Positions 57,356 to 64,000 of a DNA stretch of 64,000 nucleotides are shown piece by piece. The notes under the pieces are model-generated. The model did no database searches and was not told the origin of the DNA. It saw only the letters and a program-made list of their open reading frames with translations. How positions within the stretch are numbered: the first letter of the stretch is position 1; every line of letters begins with the position of its first letter. The stretch is from the NCBI RefSeq assembly GCF_003814005.1, contig NZ_CP033898.1, forward strand, positions 1,426,001 through 1,490,000, in the 5' to 3' direction. This DNA comes from Corynebacterium pseudopelargi. Lineage in GTDB: Bacteria; Actinomycetota; Actinomycetes; Mycobacteriales; Mycobacteriaceae. Both the position numbers and the translations under genes were made by a program.

Positions 57356-58933
57356 ATGACGGATACCACCTGGTTTATCATCGCCATCATCATCTATATG
57401 GGCGTCATGCTCGCCATCGGGTATTGGAGTTTCCAAAACACCGATGAATATGACGATTATGTACTTGCCGGCCGTGGCCTCAACCCCTTTGTAGCAGCGC
57501 TTTCTGCCGGCGCATCGGATATGTCTGGCTGGTTGCTCATGGGCTTACCGGGCGCGCTATTTGTGTCAGGTATGTCGGAACTTTGGATCGCCATCGGCCT
57601 GCTCATCGGTTGTTGGGCCAACTGGCGCTGGGTGGCTCCGCGCCTTCGCTCCTATTCGGAGGTCGCCGGCGATTCGATCACCCTGCCCTCCTTCTTTGAA
57701 AACCGCCTGGCCGATAAGTCCCGCGTGCTGCGCGTGGTGAGCTCGCTGATCATCATCGTGTTCTTCACCTTCTATGTCTCCTCCGGCATGGTTTCTGGCG
57801 GACGCTATTTCGAGTCCACCTTTGGCTCCGGCTACCTCGACGGCATGCTGATCGTTGCTGGCATCACCGTGGCCTATACCTTCATTGGTGGCTTCCTTGC
57901 GGTGAGTTATACCGATGCCGTGCAGGGCACCATCATGTTCTTGTCCTTGGTAATCGTGCCGGTGATGGCGCTATTGAGCCTGGATGATCCCTCGTCTATC
58001 TGGACGTGGGCTACCACGCACGATTACGGCCCTTATACCGGCGGCACTGGCAACCCTGATTACTTCTCCATGTTCAGTGGTGTGTCTGCCGCGGCCATCA
58101 TTGGCAACCTCGCCTGGGGCTTGGGCTATTTTGGCCAGCCCCACATCATCGTGCGCTTTATGGCACTTCGCTCTCCTTCTGATGCCCGCCAGGGCCGCTA
58201 CATCGGCATGACCTGGATGCTGCTTTCGATTGTGGGAGCTACCTTCGTGGCCATCATCGGCACCGCGTACTTTGGCCAAAACCCGAATGTTGCGGTGGTA
58301 GATCGCAATGCCTTCGAGACGATCTTCCTTGATATGGGCCGCGTGCTCTTCCACCCACTGATTGCCGGCTTGATCCTTACCGCAGTGCTTGCGGCGATTA
58401 TGTCGACAATCTCTTCGCAGCTTCTGGTCACATCGACGTCGCTGATTGAGGATTTGTTTAAGATCTTCCGCAAAAACGAGCCTTCGCAAAGGCTGATGAT
58501 TTACCTCTCGCGTACCGCCGTGGTAGCTGTTGCGATTGTCGCCGGGGTGCTTGCCATTAACCCTTCAGCCTCGATTCTTGAGCTCGTGGGCTTTGCCTGG
58601 GCAGGTTTTGGTTCTGCCTTTGGCCCACTGGTGCTGCTCATGCTGTACTGGCGCCGCCTCAGCACCACCGGCGCCATCGTTGGTATGACTACCGGTGCTG
58701 TCGTGTCGTTCGTGTGGGGCATGTCCAGTTTGAGCAATAGCTTGTACGAGATGGTGCCAGGCTTTATCAGCGGCCTGGTGGTCACGGTCGTTGTCTCGCT
58801 TTTAAGCAAGCAGCCTGCGCCAGCAGTGCTCCAGGAGTTCGACGATGCTGTCCGGCTTTCCAAGGTATCGGCCGCGAATCCGGATCTGGATATCACGCAA
58901 GCCAATAACCTCCAGCAGGCCGGCAAGCTCTAA
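57356..58933 (+). CDS. putP: Sodium/proline symporter PutP
   Basis: A sodium:solute symporter that takes up proline. The 525-residue protein has about 13 hydrophobic helices. Family features are the SLC5/SSF-type YVLAGRGLNPFVAALSAGASDMSGWLLMGLPGA region, noted here in part as GLNPFVAALSAGASDMSGW, and the GLGYFGQPHIIVRF segment. The ATG at 57356 has an AAGGAGG site four to five bases upstream; earlier residues in the open frame are not family-like. It is divergent from the SNF2 operon and ends at a long terminator hairpin. Confidence 0.95.
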   Translation: MTDTTWFIIAIIIYMGVMLAIGYWSFQNTDEYDDYVLAGRGLNPFVAALSAGASDMSGWLLMGLPGALFVSGMSELWIAIGLLIGCWANWRWVAPRLRSYSEVAGDSITLPSFFENRLADKSRVLRVVSSLIIIVFFTFYVSSGMVSGGRYFESTFGSGYLDGMLIVAGITVAYTFIGGFLAVSYTDAVQGTIMFLSLVIVPVMALLSLDDPSSIWTWATTHDYGPYTGGTGNPDYFSMFSGVSAAAIIGNLAWGLGYFGQPHIIVRFMALRSPSDARQGRYIGMTWMLLSIVGATFVAIIGTAYFGQNPNVAVVDRNAFETIFLDMGRVLFHPLIAGLILTAVLAAIMSTISSQLLVTSTSLIEDLFKIFRKNEPSQRLMIYLSRTAVVAVAIVAGVLAINPSASILELVGFAWAGFGSAFGPLVLLMLYWRRLSTTGAIVGMTTGAVVSFVWGMSSLSNSLYEMVPGFISGLVVTVVVSLLSKQPAPAVLQEFDDAVRLSKVSAANPDLDITQANNLQQAGKL

Positions 58934-58960
58934 CTTCACATGAATGCGGGGAACCGCACG

Positions 58961-59002
58961 GGCGCGTTTTACGTCAAATATTGATGTGAGACGCGCCTTT
59001 TT
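58961..59002 (+). terminator. Terminator after putP, overlapping the next gene's start
   Basis: A perfect seven-base GC stem (58961-58967 with 58991-58997), extended inward by further weaker pairs, is followed by five T (58998-59002). It covers the likely GTG start of the HNH gene. Confidence 0.8.
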
Positions 59003-59594
59003 GTTGCTCCTTGTCCCTACTGTGCTGCTCGCCGGGTTAAGCCTTCCTCCCCTCGAGCGCCTCGATCCTGCTATTAATCAGATCCCCCAGGTAGCGATGC
59101 GCACGAAGGTGCAGGGCTATCAGCGTGAGCAATTCGGCCACGGTTGGGCCAGGGCGCCGAAGGCCTCATGTGACACTCGCCAGCGCCTCTTGGCCGAGCA
59201 GCTTTTCGACGTCCACCAAGACCCATCGTGTGCGCTTCGCAGCGGATGGGGCGAGGATCCCTATTCCGGCAGGCGCATTGGTGTGGGGTTTGAAGGTGTA
59301 GAAGCGATCGAACTCGACCACGTGTTTCCTTTGGCCGCTGCCTGGGATCTTGGTGCTGCCACCTGGTCACAGCAGCAGCGCGAGAACTTTGCCAATGATC
59401 CACTGAATCTCGTCATCGCAAGTAGGCACGCGAATCAAGAAAAATCGGATGCACTACCGGCTTCGTGGTTGCCGCCAAAGCGTCGTGCTCGGTGCTGGTA
59501 CGTCAATCGACTGGCCGCGGTTGCTGCGCGCTACGGGCTCGCACTGCCTCGGGCAGATGTGGCGGTGATGCGAAGACAGTGCCTTCTGCGTTAG
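58986..59594 (+). CDS. Secreted HNH endonuclease-family protein
   Basis: A 202-residue exported protein with an HNH-type nuclease domain of the GmrSD C-terminal/DUF1524 group. The N-terminus has a hydrophobic signal segment FLLLLVPTVLLAGL. The domain shows ELDHVFPLAAAW (His-Asp of the active site), NDPLNLV and NQEKSDALPASWLPP, with Cys residues that could form disulfides. Relatives are secreted nucleases of actinobacteria. Start choice is uncertain: GTG at 58986 gives a clean signal peptide but lies inside the putP terminator; ATG at 58944 is upstream of it. No ribosome site is clear for either. Confidence 0.82.
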   Translation: MRRAFLLLLVPTVLLAGLSLPPLERLDPAINQIPQVAMRTKVQGYQREQFGHGWARAPKASCDTRQRLLAEQLFDVHQDPSCALRSGWGEDPYSGRRIGVGFEGVEAIELDHVFPLAAAWDLGAATWSQQQRENFANDPLNLVIASRHANQEKSDALPASWLPPKRRARCWYVNRLAAVAARYGLALPRADVAVMRRQCLLR

Positions 59595-59654
59595 GGTGCA
59601 TAAGCTGACATCTTTATGTCAAAAACGCAAACTTTTTAGAAAGGTTGTAGTGCT

Positions 59655-60122
59655 TTGAGCTCTCTCCTCGTCATTTTGCACGTGCTCGCCGCCGTGCTCT
59701 TCCTCGGTCCTGTGACTGTGGCTGTGTCCATGTTTGGCCCTCGTGCCCTTGCTGCTTCTCGCGGCGATGAGCACGCTAAGGGTTCGGTGAAGACCCTGCA
59801 TCGCATCACCAGCGTCTATGGCATCCTCTCGCTGTTTGTGCCCATGATTGGTATTGCCCTGATGTTCACCGGCGATTACTGGTCCGAGGGTCGTTTCCAC
59901 GCCTCGATCTTGCTTTCCTTGATCGCTTGGGCTGTGCTGTTCTTCCTGATCCTGCCGCGCCAAACCAATATGGCTGGCGCCTTGGGCGCGCTTTCTCTTG
60001 ATGAGCAGGCAGAAAAGACCTATAGCGTGAACAACTGGGAAAAGGCGAAAAGCCAAAGCGCCATGTTCGGTGGCATCTTCAGCGCTCTCTGGGTGGTTGT
60101 CTTCATCTTGATGATGCTCTAA
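59655..60122 (+). CDS. Small four-helix membrane protein (DUF2269-like)
   Basis: A 155-residue membrane protein with about four hydrophobic helices and a conserved-looking HVLAAVLFLGPVTVAVSMFGPRA start that resembles DUF2269 proteins, shown here in shorter form as VLHVLAAVLF-type helix 1. A His in helix 1 could bind heme or metal. Function is unknown. The start is TTG at 59655 with an AAAGG site about 10 bases upstream. It stands alone between the HNH gene and a bidirectional terminator. Confidence 0.75.
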   Translation: MSSLLVILHVLAAVLFLGPVTVAVSMFGPRALAASRGDEHAKGSVKTLHRITSVYGILSLFVPMIGIALMFTGDYWSEGRFHASILLSLIAWAVLFFLILPRQTNMAGALGALSLDEQAEKTYSVNNWEKAKSQSAMFGGIFSALWVVVFILMML

Positions 60123-60133
60123 GCACCCACAGC

Positions 60134-60174
60134 AAAAATACCGGCCAGCACCCCTGCTTGGCCGGTATTTTTTT
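60134..60174. terminator. Bidirectional terminator
   Basis: A 14-base perfect stem (60134-60147 with 60159-60172), with an 11-base loop, starts with an A run and ends with a T run. It can end both the membrane-protein gene and the convergent gene at 60182. Confidence 0.9.
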
Positions 60175-60181
60175 ATGTTTT

Positions 60182-60637
60182 TTAAGAAGATCCCACGAGC
60201 ACCCACGGGGCTTTTTTGTTCTCGCGTCGAAACTCCAAGTGGCTCACGCCGTTGAGGTGCGCCATGTGATAGCCCCGGCACCAATCAACATCGCTGCGTT
60301 TGTAGGTTTTAGATTCATATCGGCCGTCGTCGTCAAGCATCAAGGCAATATTCTCGCCTTCTTCTGGGCCGTATTCAGGGGTATCGAGGCTATCGATGCC
60401 AATGGCAGATTCTGCCAGCGATCGCGGCTCATAGGGGCAGATCACGGCCACCTTGGTCCACTCGTCGCCATAGGCTTCTGCTGCGCTCAGTGAGACTACT
60501 TGGGGGAATTCCTGCCCCTTGGCCTTTGTGCGAAGGGCGTCTTCTAAGGGATCGTGGGTGACTAACCAGATGGTGAAAATAGAAAACATCACCGTGAATA
60601 CGGTTAGAGCAGCCATTCCGAGAGTGGCACGGCGCAC
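60182..60637 (-). CDS. Exported or membrane-anchored protein of unknown function
   Basis: A 151-residue protein that I do not recognise. One hydrophobic helix (about residues 7-26) anchors or exports it. The rest is an acidic soluble domain with two Cys residues, Cys67 in VAVICPYE and Cys120 in VDWCRGYH, which could pair outside the cell. The start is GTG at 60637 with an AAGGAG site about six bases upstream. It is single, between a terminator and the deaD gene region. Confidence 0.7.
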   Translation of the reverse strand: MRRATLGMAALTVFTVMFSIFTIWLVTHDPLEDALRTKAKGQEFPQVVSLSAAEAYGDEWTKVAVICPYEPRSLAESAIGIDSLDTPEYGPEEGENIALMLDDDGRYESKTYKRSDVDWCRGYHMAHLNGVSHLEFRRENKKAPWVLVGSS

Positions 60638-60709
60638 GGTGACTCCTTCGATTTGAGCATGTTCAACAATCTTTCTTTGATGCTAGAACGCGCAGTGGGA
60701 AATGCATAA

Positions 60710-60743
60710 CCCCCAACCCGGCTCGTGCAAGCTGAGTTGGGGG
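60710..60743 (-). terminator. Weak terminator after deaD
   Basis: A seven-base stem (60710-60716 with 60737-60743) faces the end of deaD on the minus strand. The tail after it is only mildly T-rich, so confidence is moderate. Confidence 0.5.
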
Positions 60744-60758
60744 CCTATGATCAGGGGC

Positions 60759-62771
60759 TTAGTCGCGCCAGCGGCCGCGACCGCCACGGCGATCATCGCG
60801 GTCTCCACGGTTTCCGCGGTAGCCACCGCGTCCACCACCACGGCGATCATCACGATCGCCTCTAAAGCCACCGCGGTGCTCACGCGGAGGGCGACCATTA
60901 TCGCGTTCGATATTGATCAACTGGCCAGAGATGCGGGTATCGCGCAGGTTATCCAGCACATCGCGGGACATATCCTTTGGCAGCTCCACCAAGGTGTGAT
61001 CGGCAAAGATGCTGATGCGGCCGAAGTCTTTATTGCTCAAGCCGCCCTCGTTGGCCAAGGCGCCAACGATGGAACCGGGCCGCACATGCTGGCGCTTGCC
61101 CACGGCAAGGCGATAGAGCTGCATGTCTTGGCTGCGCTCAAATCGGCTACCGCGATCTCCACGGTCGCGGCGATCTCCACGATCAAAGTCGCGGCCACGG
61201 CGCTCACGGCGATCCCCACGATCGAAGTCGCGCTCGCGGCGATCACGACGACGCTCCGGCGGAGCTTCCTTCATCAAAAACTCATCGCCTGCGCGTGCCT
61301 GGGTGGCCAGTGCGGCAGCAATATCTTCCAAAGGAACGTCGTGTTCTTCGGCGTATTGCTTGATCAGGCCGCGGAATACTGCAACCTGGGCATCTTCGAG
61401 CGACTCGGTGATGGAATCTGCGAACTTCGACTTACGCGAATCGTTGACCTCATCAACGGTCGGCAGATCCATCTCGGTCAGCGGCGCGTTGGTGGCGCGC
61501 TCAATGGAGCGCAGCATGCGACGTTCGCGCGGGGTAACAAACAGGATCGCCTCACCGGAGCGACCAGCACGACCGGTACGGCCGATGCGGTGCACATAGC
61601 TTTCGGTGTCGTTGGGGATGTCGTAGTTAAACACATGGGTGATGCGTTCAACGTCCAAACCACGAGCAGCAACGTCGGTGGCTACCAGGATGTCCAGGCG
61701 GCCATCTTTGAGCTGATCCACGGTGCGCTCACGCTGGGCCTGCGCAATGTCGCCATTGATGGCGGCAGCAGAGAAGCCGCGGGCACGGAGCTTTTCTGCA
61801 AGCTCCTCGGTTTCGTGCTTGGTGCGCACGAACATGATCATGGCTTCAAACTCGGTTACTTCGAGGATGCGGGTCAAAGCATCGAGCTTGTTGCGGTGCG
61901 CAACCGAAAGGTAACGCTGCGTGATGTTGGTGTTGGTGCGAGTTTCGCTCTTGACCTGGATTTCACGCGGGTCATGCATGTACTGCTTGCTCAAACGGCG
62001 AATACCGTTGGGCATGGTGGCAGAAAACAGCGCCACCTGCTTGTCTTCAGGAGTATCGGCGAGGATGCGCTCCACGTCTTCCTGGAAGCCCATGTTGAGC
62101 ATCTCGTCTGCCTCGTCCAAGACGAGGTACTTCAGCTCGGAGATATCCAGCGAGCCCTTTTCCAGGTGGTCGATGACACGACCAGGAGTACCCACGATGA
62201 TCTGCGCACCGCGGCGAAGCCCAGAAAGCTGAATGCCATAGGCCTGGCCACCATAAATGGGCAGGACGTGGATATCGCCGAGGTGATCGGCAAAGCTTTG
62301 GAAGGAATCGGCAACCTGGAGTGCCAATTCACGGGTTGGTGCCAGCACCAGCGCCTGGGGGTGGCGCTTTTTCGCGTCGATGCGCGAAAGAATCGGCAGG
62401 GCAAACGCGGCAGTTTTACCTGTACCGGTTTGCGCAAGACCCATCACATCGTTGCCTTCCATCAGCAACGGGATGGTCTGTGCCTGGATGGCTGAGGGAA
62501 CCTCAAAGCCAACCTTTTGCACGGCCTTTAATACGGCCTTTGGCAAGCCCAGGTTTTCAAACCCGGCTTCCTTCTTACCCTCTTGTTCACGTTCCGCTCC
62601 AGCGGCTTTCTCATTGTCCGCTGCAGCGGAGTCGTTGTTCTCAGAAGTATTCGCGCCCTTGTCGCCATCAACATCTTGGATGGCGTTTCCTTGCGATTGA
62701 TCCTGAGATTCCGACACAAAATTCTCTTCCGGCACGTTCTCGCCGCCGGTGGCGTTATCGGTAATGCTCAT
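60759..62771 (-). CDS. deaD: DEAD-box ATP-dependent RNA helicase with Arg-Gly tail
   Basis: An RNA helicase of the DeaD/CsdA type, used for ribosome assembly and RNA decay, especially in the cold. The 670-residue protein has an acidic N-terminal extension (about 70 residues), the Q motif around GLPKAVLKAVQKVGFEVPSAIQ, in part, then AQTGTGKTAA, the VLDEADEML and SATMPNG motifs and HRIGRTGRAGR. A DbpA-type RNA-binding domain and a C-terminal tail rich in Arg, Gly and Asp follow, the latter coded by irregular repeats near 60770-60900. The start is ATG at 62771. Confidence 0.96.
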   Translation of the reverse strand: MSITDNATGGENVPEENFVSESQDQSQGNAIQDVDGDKGANTSENNDSAAADNEKAAGAEREQEGKKEAGFENLGLPKAVLKAVQKVGFEVPSAIQAQTIPLLMEGNDVMGLAQTGTGKTAAFALPILSRIDAKKRHPQALVLAPTRELALQVADSFQSFADHLGDIHVLPIYGGQAYGIQLSGLRRGAQIIVGTPGRVIDHLEKGSLDISELKYLVLDEADEMLNMGFQEDVERILADTPEDKQVALFSATMPNGIRRLSKQYMHDPREIQVKSETRTNTNITQRYLSVAHRNKLDALTRILEVTEFEAMIMFVRTKHETEELAEKLRARGFSAAAINGDIAQAQRERTVDQLKDGRLDILVATDVAARGLDVERITHVFNYDIPNDTESYVHRIGRTGRAGRSGEAILFVTPRERRMLRSIERATNAPLTEMDLPTVDEVNDSRKSKFADSITESLEDAQVAVFRGLIKQYAEEHDVPLEDIAAALATQARAGDEFLMKEAPPERRRDRRERDFDRGDRRERRGRDFDRGDRRDRGDRGSRFERSQDMQLYRLAVGKRQHVRPGSIVGALANEGGLSNKDFGRISIFADHTLVELPKDMSRDVLDNLRDTRISGQLINIERDNGRPPREHRGGFRGDRDDRRGGGRGGYRGNRGDRDDRRGGRGRWRD

Positions 62772-62889
62772 TGCTAGTCCACGCTACGCTATTGGCCGAT
62801 ATATTGCCGAAAAGGAGACGCAACCCTCCCTTTCCCAAGCATGTGTCTAAGCACACTATCTATGCTCAAAGGCGGGGCAAAAAGCACGA

Positions 62890-62930
62890 AACGCTACCGG
62901 CGCGATCACTGAGATCACGCTGATAGCGTT
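62890..62930 (-). terminator. Terminator after galK
   Basis: A seven-base outer stem (62890-62896 with 62924-62930) encloses a second GC-rich stem; on the minus strand a short T-rich stretch follows beyond a few bases. It should end the galK transcript before the deaD promoter region. Confidence 0.7.
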
Positions 62931-62994
62931 GATCGGCTTGGCCTTCACACCCGCCGGTCCTACTTGCAGGCAGCAAGCCGATTAATCGTGCGCA

Positions 62995-64000
62995 CTAGAC
63001 CAACCTTCGGGCTCCTGCTCCAGGTGTTGCCACCATAAAGGAAGGCTCTGGAAAGCCCTGAGCTTCGGCTGCCTGCGCAATGCGTTCAGCCAAGGCCGCT
63101 ACCTCGTCTTCGGCAACGATGGTGATCACGCTGCCGCCAAAACCACCGCCGGTCATGCGCGAACCACGGCTGCCTACCGTCTGGAATACCGATTCCAGCT
63201 CGGGAGTTACTACCTCGTATTGATCGCGCAGTGATTCATGGGAATCACGCATGAGCTTTGCAAAGGTGTTCAAGTCATCGCGCTCTAGAGCCTTGGCAGC
63301 CTCAGCGGTGCGATCCGTTTCTTCCACCACATGCTTTACACGCTTGCAGGTCACCTCAGCATCGCGGCCTTCGGCATTTGCCCATGAGGCAGCGCGAACC
63401 ACGGCGTTATCTACCTCGCGCAAGGTCTGCGCACCCATCGCGGCGGTCACGTCGTCGATCACGCCACGCCTGGAGGCGTATTGGCCGTCGTTAAGCGCGT
63501 GCGGCGCGTTCGTATCGGCAATCAACAGCGCAAGCCCATGGCCTGAAAGATCGAAGGGCACCAAGGTGGTTGAGCCTTCTTGGAAGTCAATCACCAGTGC
63601 TTTGCCTTCTTGGCCAAACAGCGATGCACGCTGATCCAAACCACCGGTCGAGGCACCCACCACCTCATTTTCAGCTCGGATGCAGGCATCTACTAAGGCG
63701 GTGCGCTCTGCTTCGCTCGCGCTACGGCCAGTGGCTAATTCCAGTGAGCCCAAGGCAGCAGAGCATTCCAGGGCTGCTGAGCTTGAAAGCCCAGAGCCCA
63801 CGGGCACATCAGACACGATGGCCATGTCGAGGCCTTCGGCGCAAGGAATCACCCCAGCCTCAATCGCTGCCCAAATGGCTCCCACCACATAGCCTGCCCA
63901 ATTATCGGGGCTGCCAGGGCCTACCTCGTTGATGGGGATCTCTACACGCGAGGCCTCATGCTGGCCCGGCGCGAGGGAGACCACGCGGTAGGTGGGTTGG
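62995..64000 (-). CDS. galK: Galactokinase, 5' end outside the window
   Basis: GalK phosphorylates galactose to galactose-1-phosphate in the Leloir pathway. About 335 residues are visible; the reading frame runs through the window edge, so the N-terminal galactose-binding signature is missing here and the GTG at 63984 is not a true start. Present are the GHMP ATP loop VPVGSGLSSSAALE, the catalytic-Asp region TGGLDQRASLFG and the C-terminal motif TGGGFGGSVI. It is followed by a terminator. Confidence 0.93.
   Translation of the reverse strand, partial: QPTYRVVSLAPGQHEASRVEIPINEVGPGSPDNWAGYVVGAIWAAIEAGVIPCAEGLDMAIVSDVPVGSGLSSSAALECSAALGSLELATGRSASEAERTALVDACIRAENEVVGASTGGLDQRASLFGQEGKALVIDFQEGSTTLVPFDLSGHGLALLIADTNAPHALNDGQYASRRGVIDDVTAAMGAQTLREVDNAVVRAASWANAEGRDAEVTCKRVKHVVEETDRTAEAAKALERDDLNTFAKLMRDSHESLRDQYEVVTPELESVFQTVGSRGSRMTGGGFGGSVITIVAEDEVAALAERIAQAAEAQGFPEPSFMVATPGAGARRLV

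Noticed and set aside
59619..60284. 221-codon minus-strand frame opposite the small membrane protein
   Set aside because: It crosses a strong bidirectional terminator and has a composition typical of an antisense shadow.
60702..62495. 597-codon plus-strand open frame opposite deaD
   Set aside because: It mirrors deaD, including the repeat-coded tail; the minus-strand gene has all DEAD-box motifs.

Overview
The window looks like chromosomal core sequence from a Corynebacterium. The evidence is the gene order: nucS, DUF2550, the atp operon, wecA, sua5, prmC, prfA and rho, followed by molybdenum-cofactor and nar genes, an ArnR-like regulator, thrB, hom, lysA and argS. This order, the split AtpF and AtpH subunits, and the long disordered N-terminal region of Rho all fit that genus. 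As I recall it, the same order occurs in C. glutamicum. I cannot name the species. I see no rRNA, IS element, prophage or CRISPR array; the only RNA gene found is one tRNA-Arg.

Region 1-15.5 kb is almost all on the minus strand. The rho-prfA-prmC-sua5-wecA-atpI run is tightly spaced and feeds toward the F1Fo ATP synthase operon (atpBEFHAGDC). Two hairpins lie between atpI and atpB. Beyond atpC are DUF2550, the mismatch endonuclease NucS and a small zinc-finger protein.

Region 16-37 kb is an anaerobic nitrate-respiration block. It has an acyl-CoA ligase, then Mo-cofactor genes (moaA, moeA, moaC, mobA and a divergent mog-like gene), then narKGHJI, then a molybdate importer (modA and a fused modB-modC), and finally an ArnR-like Cys-containing regulator overlapping the importer. 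A minus-strand insert encodes a small cupredoxin, a membrane protein resembling the membrane domain of actinobacterial copper nitrite reductases, and an NnrS-like membrane protein. A divergent DUF2249 protein sits beside it. Together these suggest NO or copper handling beside nitrate respiration. No moaD/moaE pair was seen, so molybdopterin synthase must be encoded elsewhere.

Region 37-48 kb holds the aspartate-family genes thrB, hom and lysA, then argS, the lactate permease lldP and the divergent lutABC lactate-oxidation operon with candidate operators. These are followed by tRNA-Arg(CCG) and a PspC-domain protein.

Region 48-57 kb has a MarR regulator divergent from a YceI protein, then a compact four-gene minus-strand operon. 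It encodes a SNF2 helicase, a SWIM zinc-finger protein, an SbcD-like phosphoesterase and an SbcC/YhaN-like coiled-coil ATPase. This is the best candidate here for an incompletely described multi-protein DNA-processing system.

Region 57-64 kb has putP, a secreted HNH nuclease, a small membrane protein, an exported protein of unknown function, the DEAD-box helicase DeaD and the 3' part of galK, which is cut by the window edge.

Short-period tandem repeats recur: in the moaA-moeA gap, in the mog tail, in the SNF2 gene and in rho. Several convergent gene pairs overlap by exactly four bases at their stop codons.
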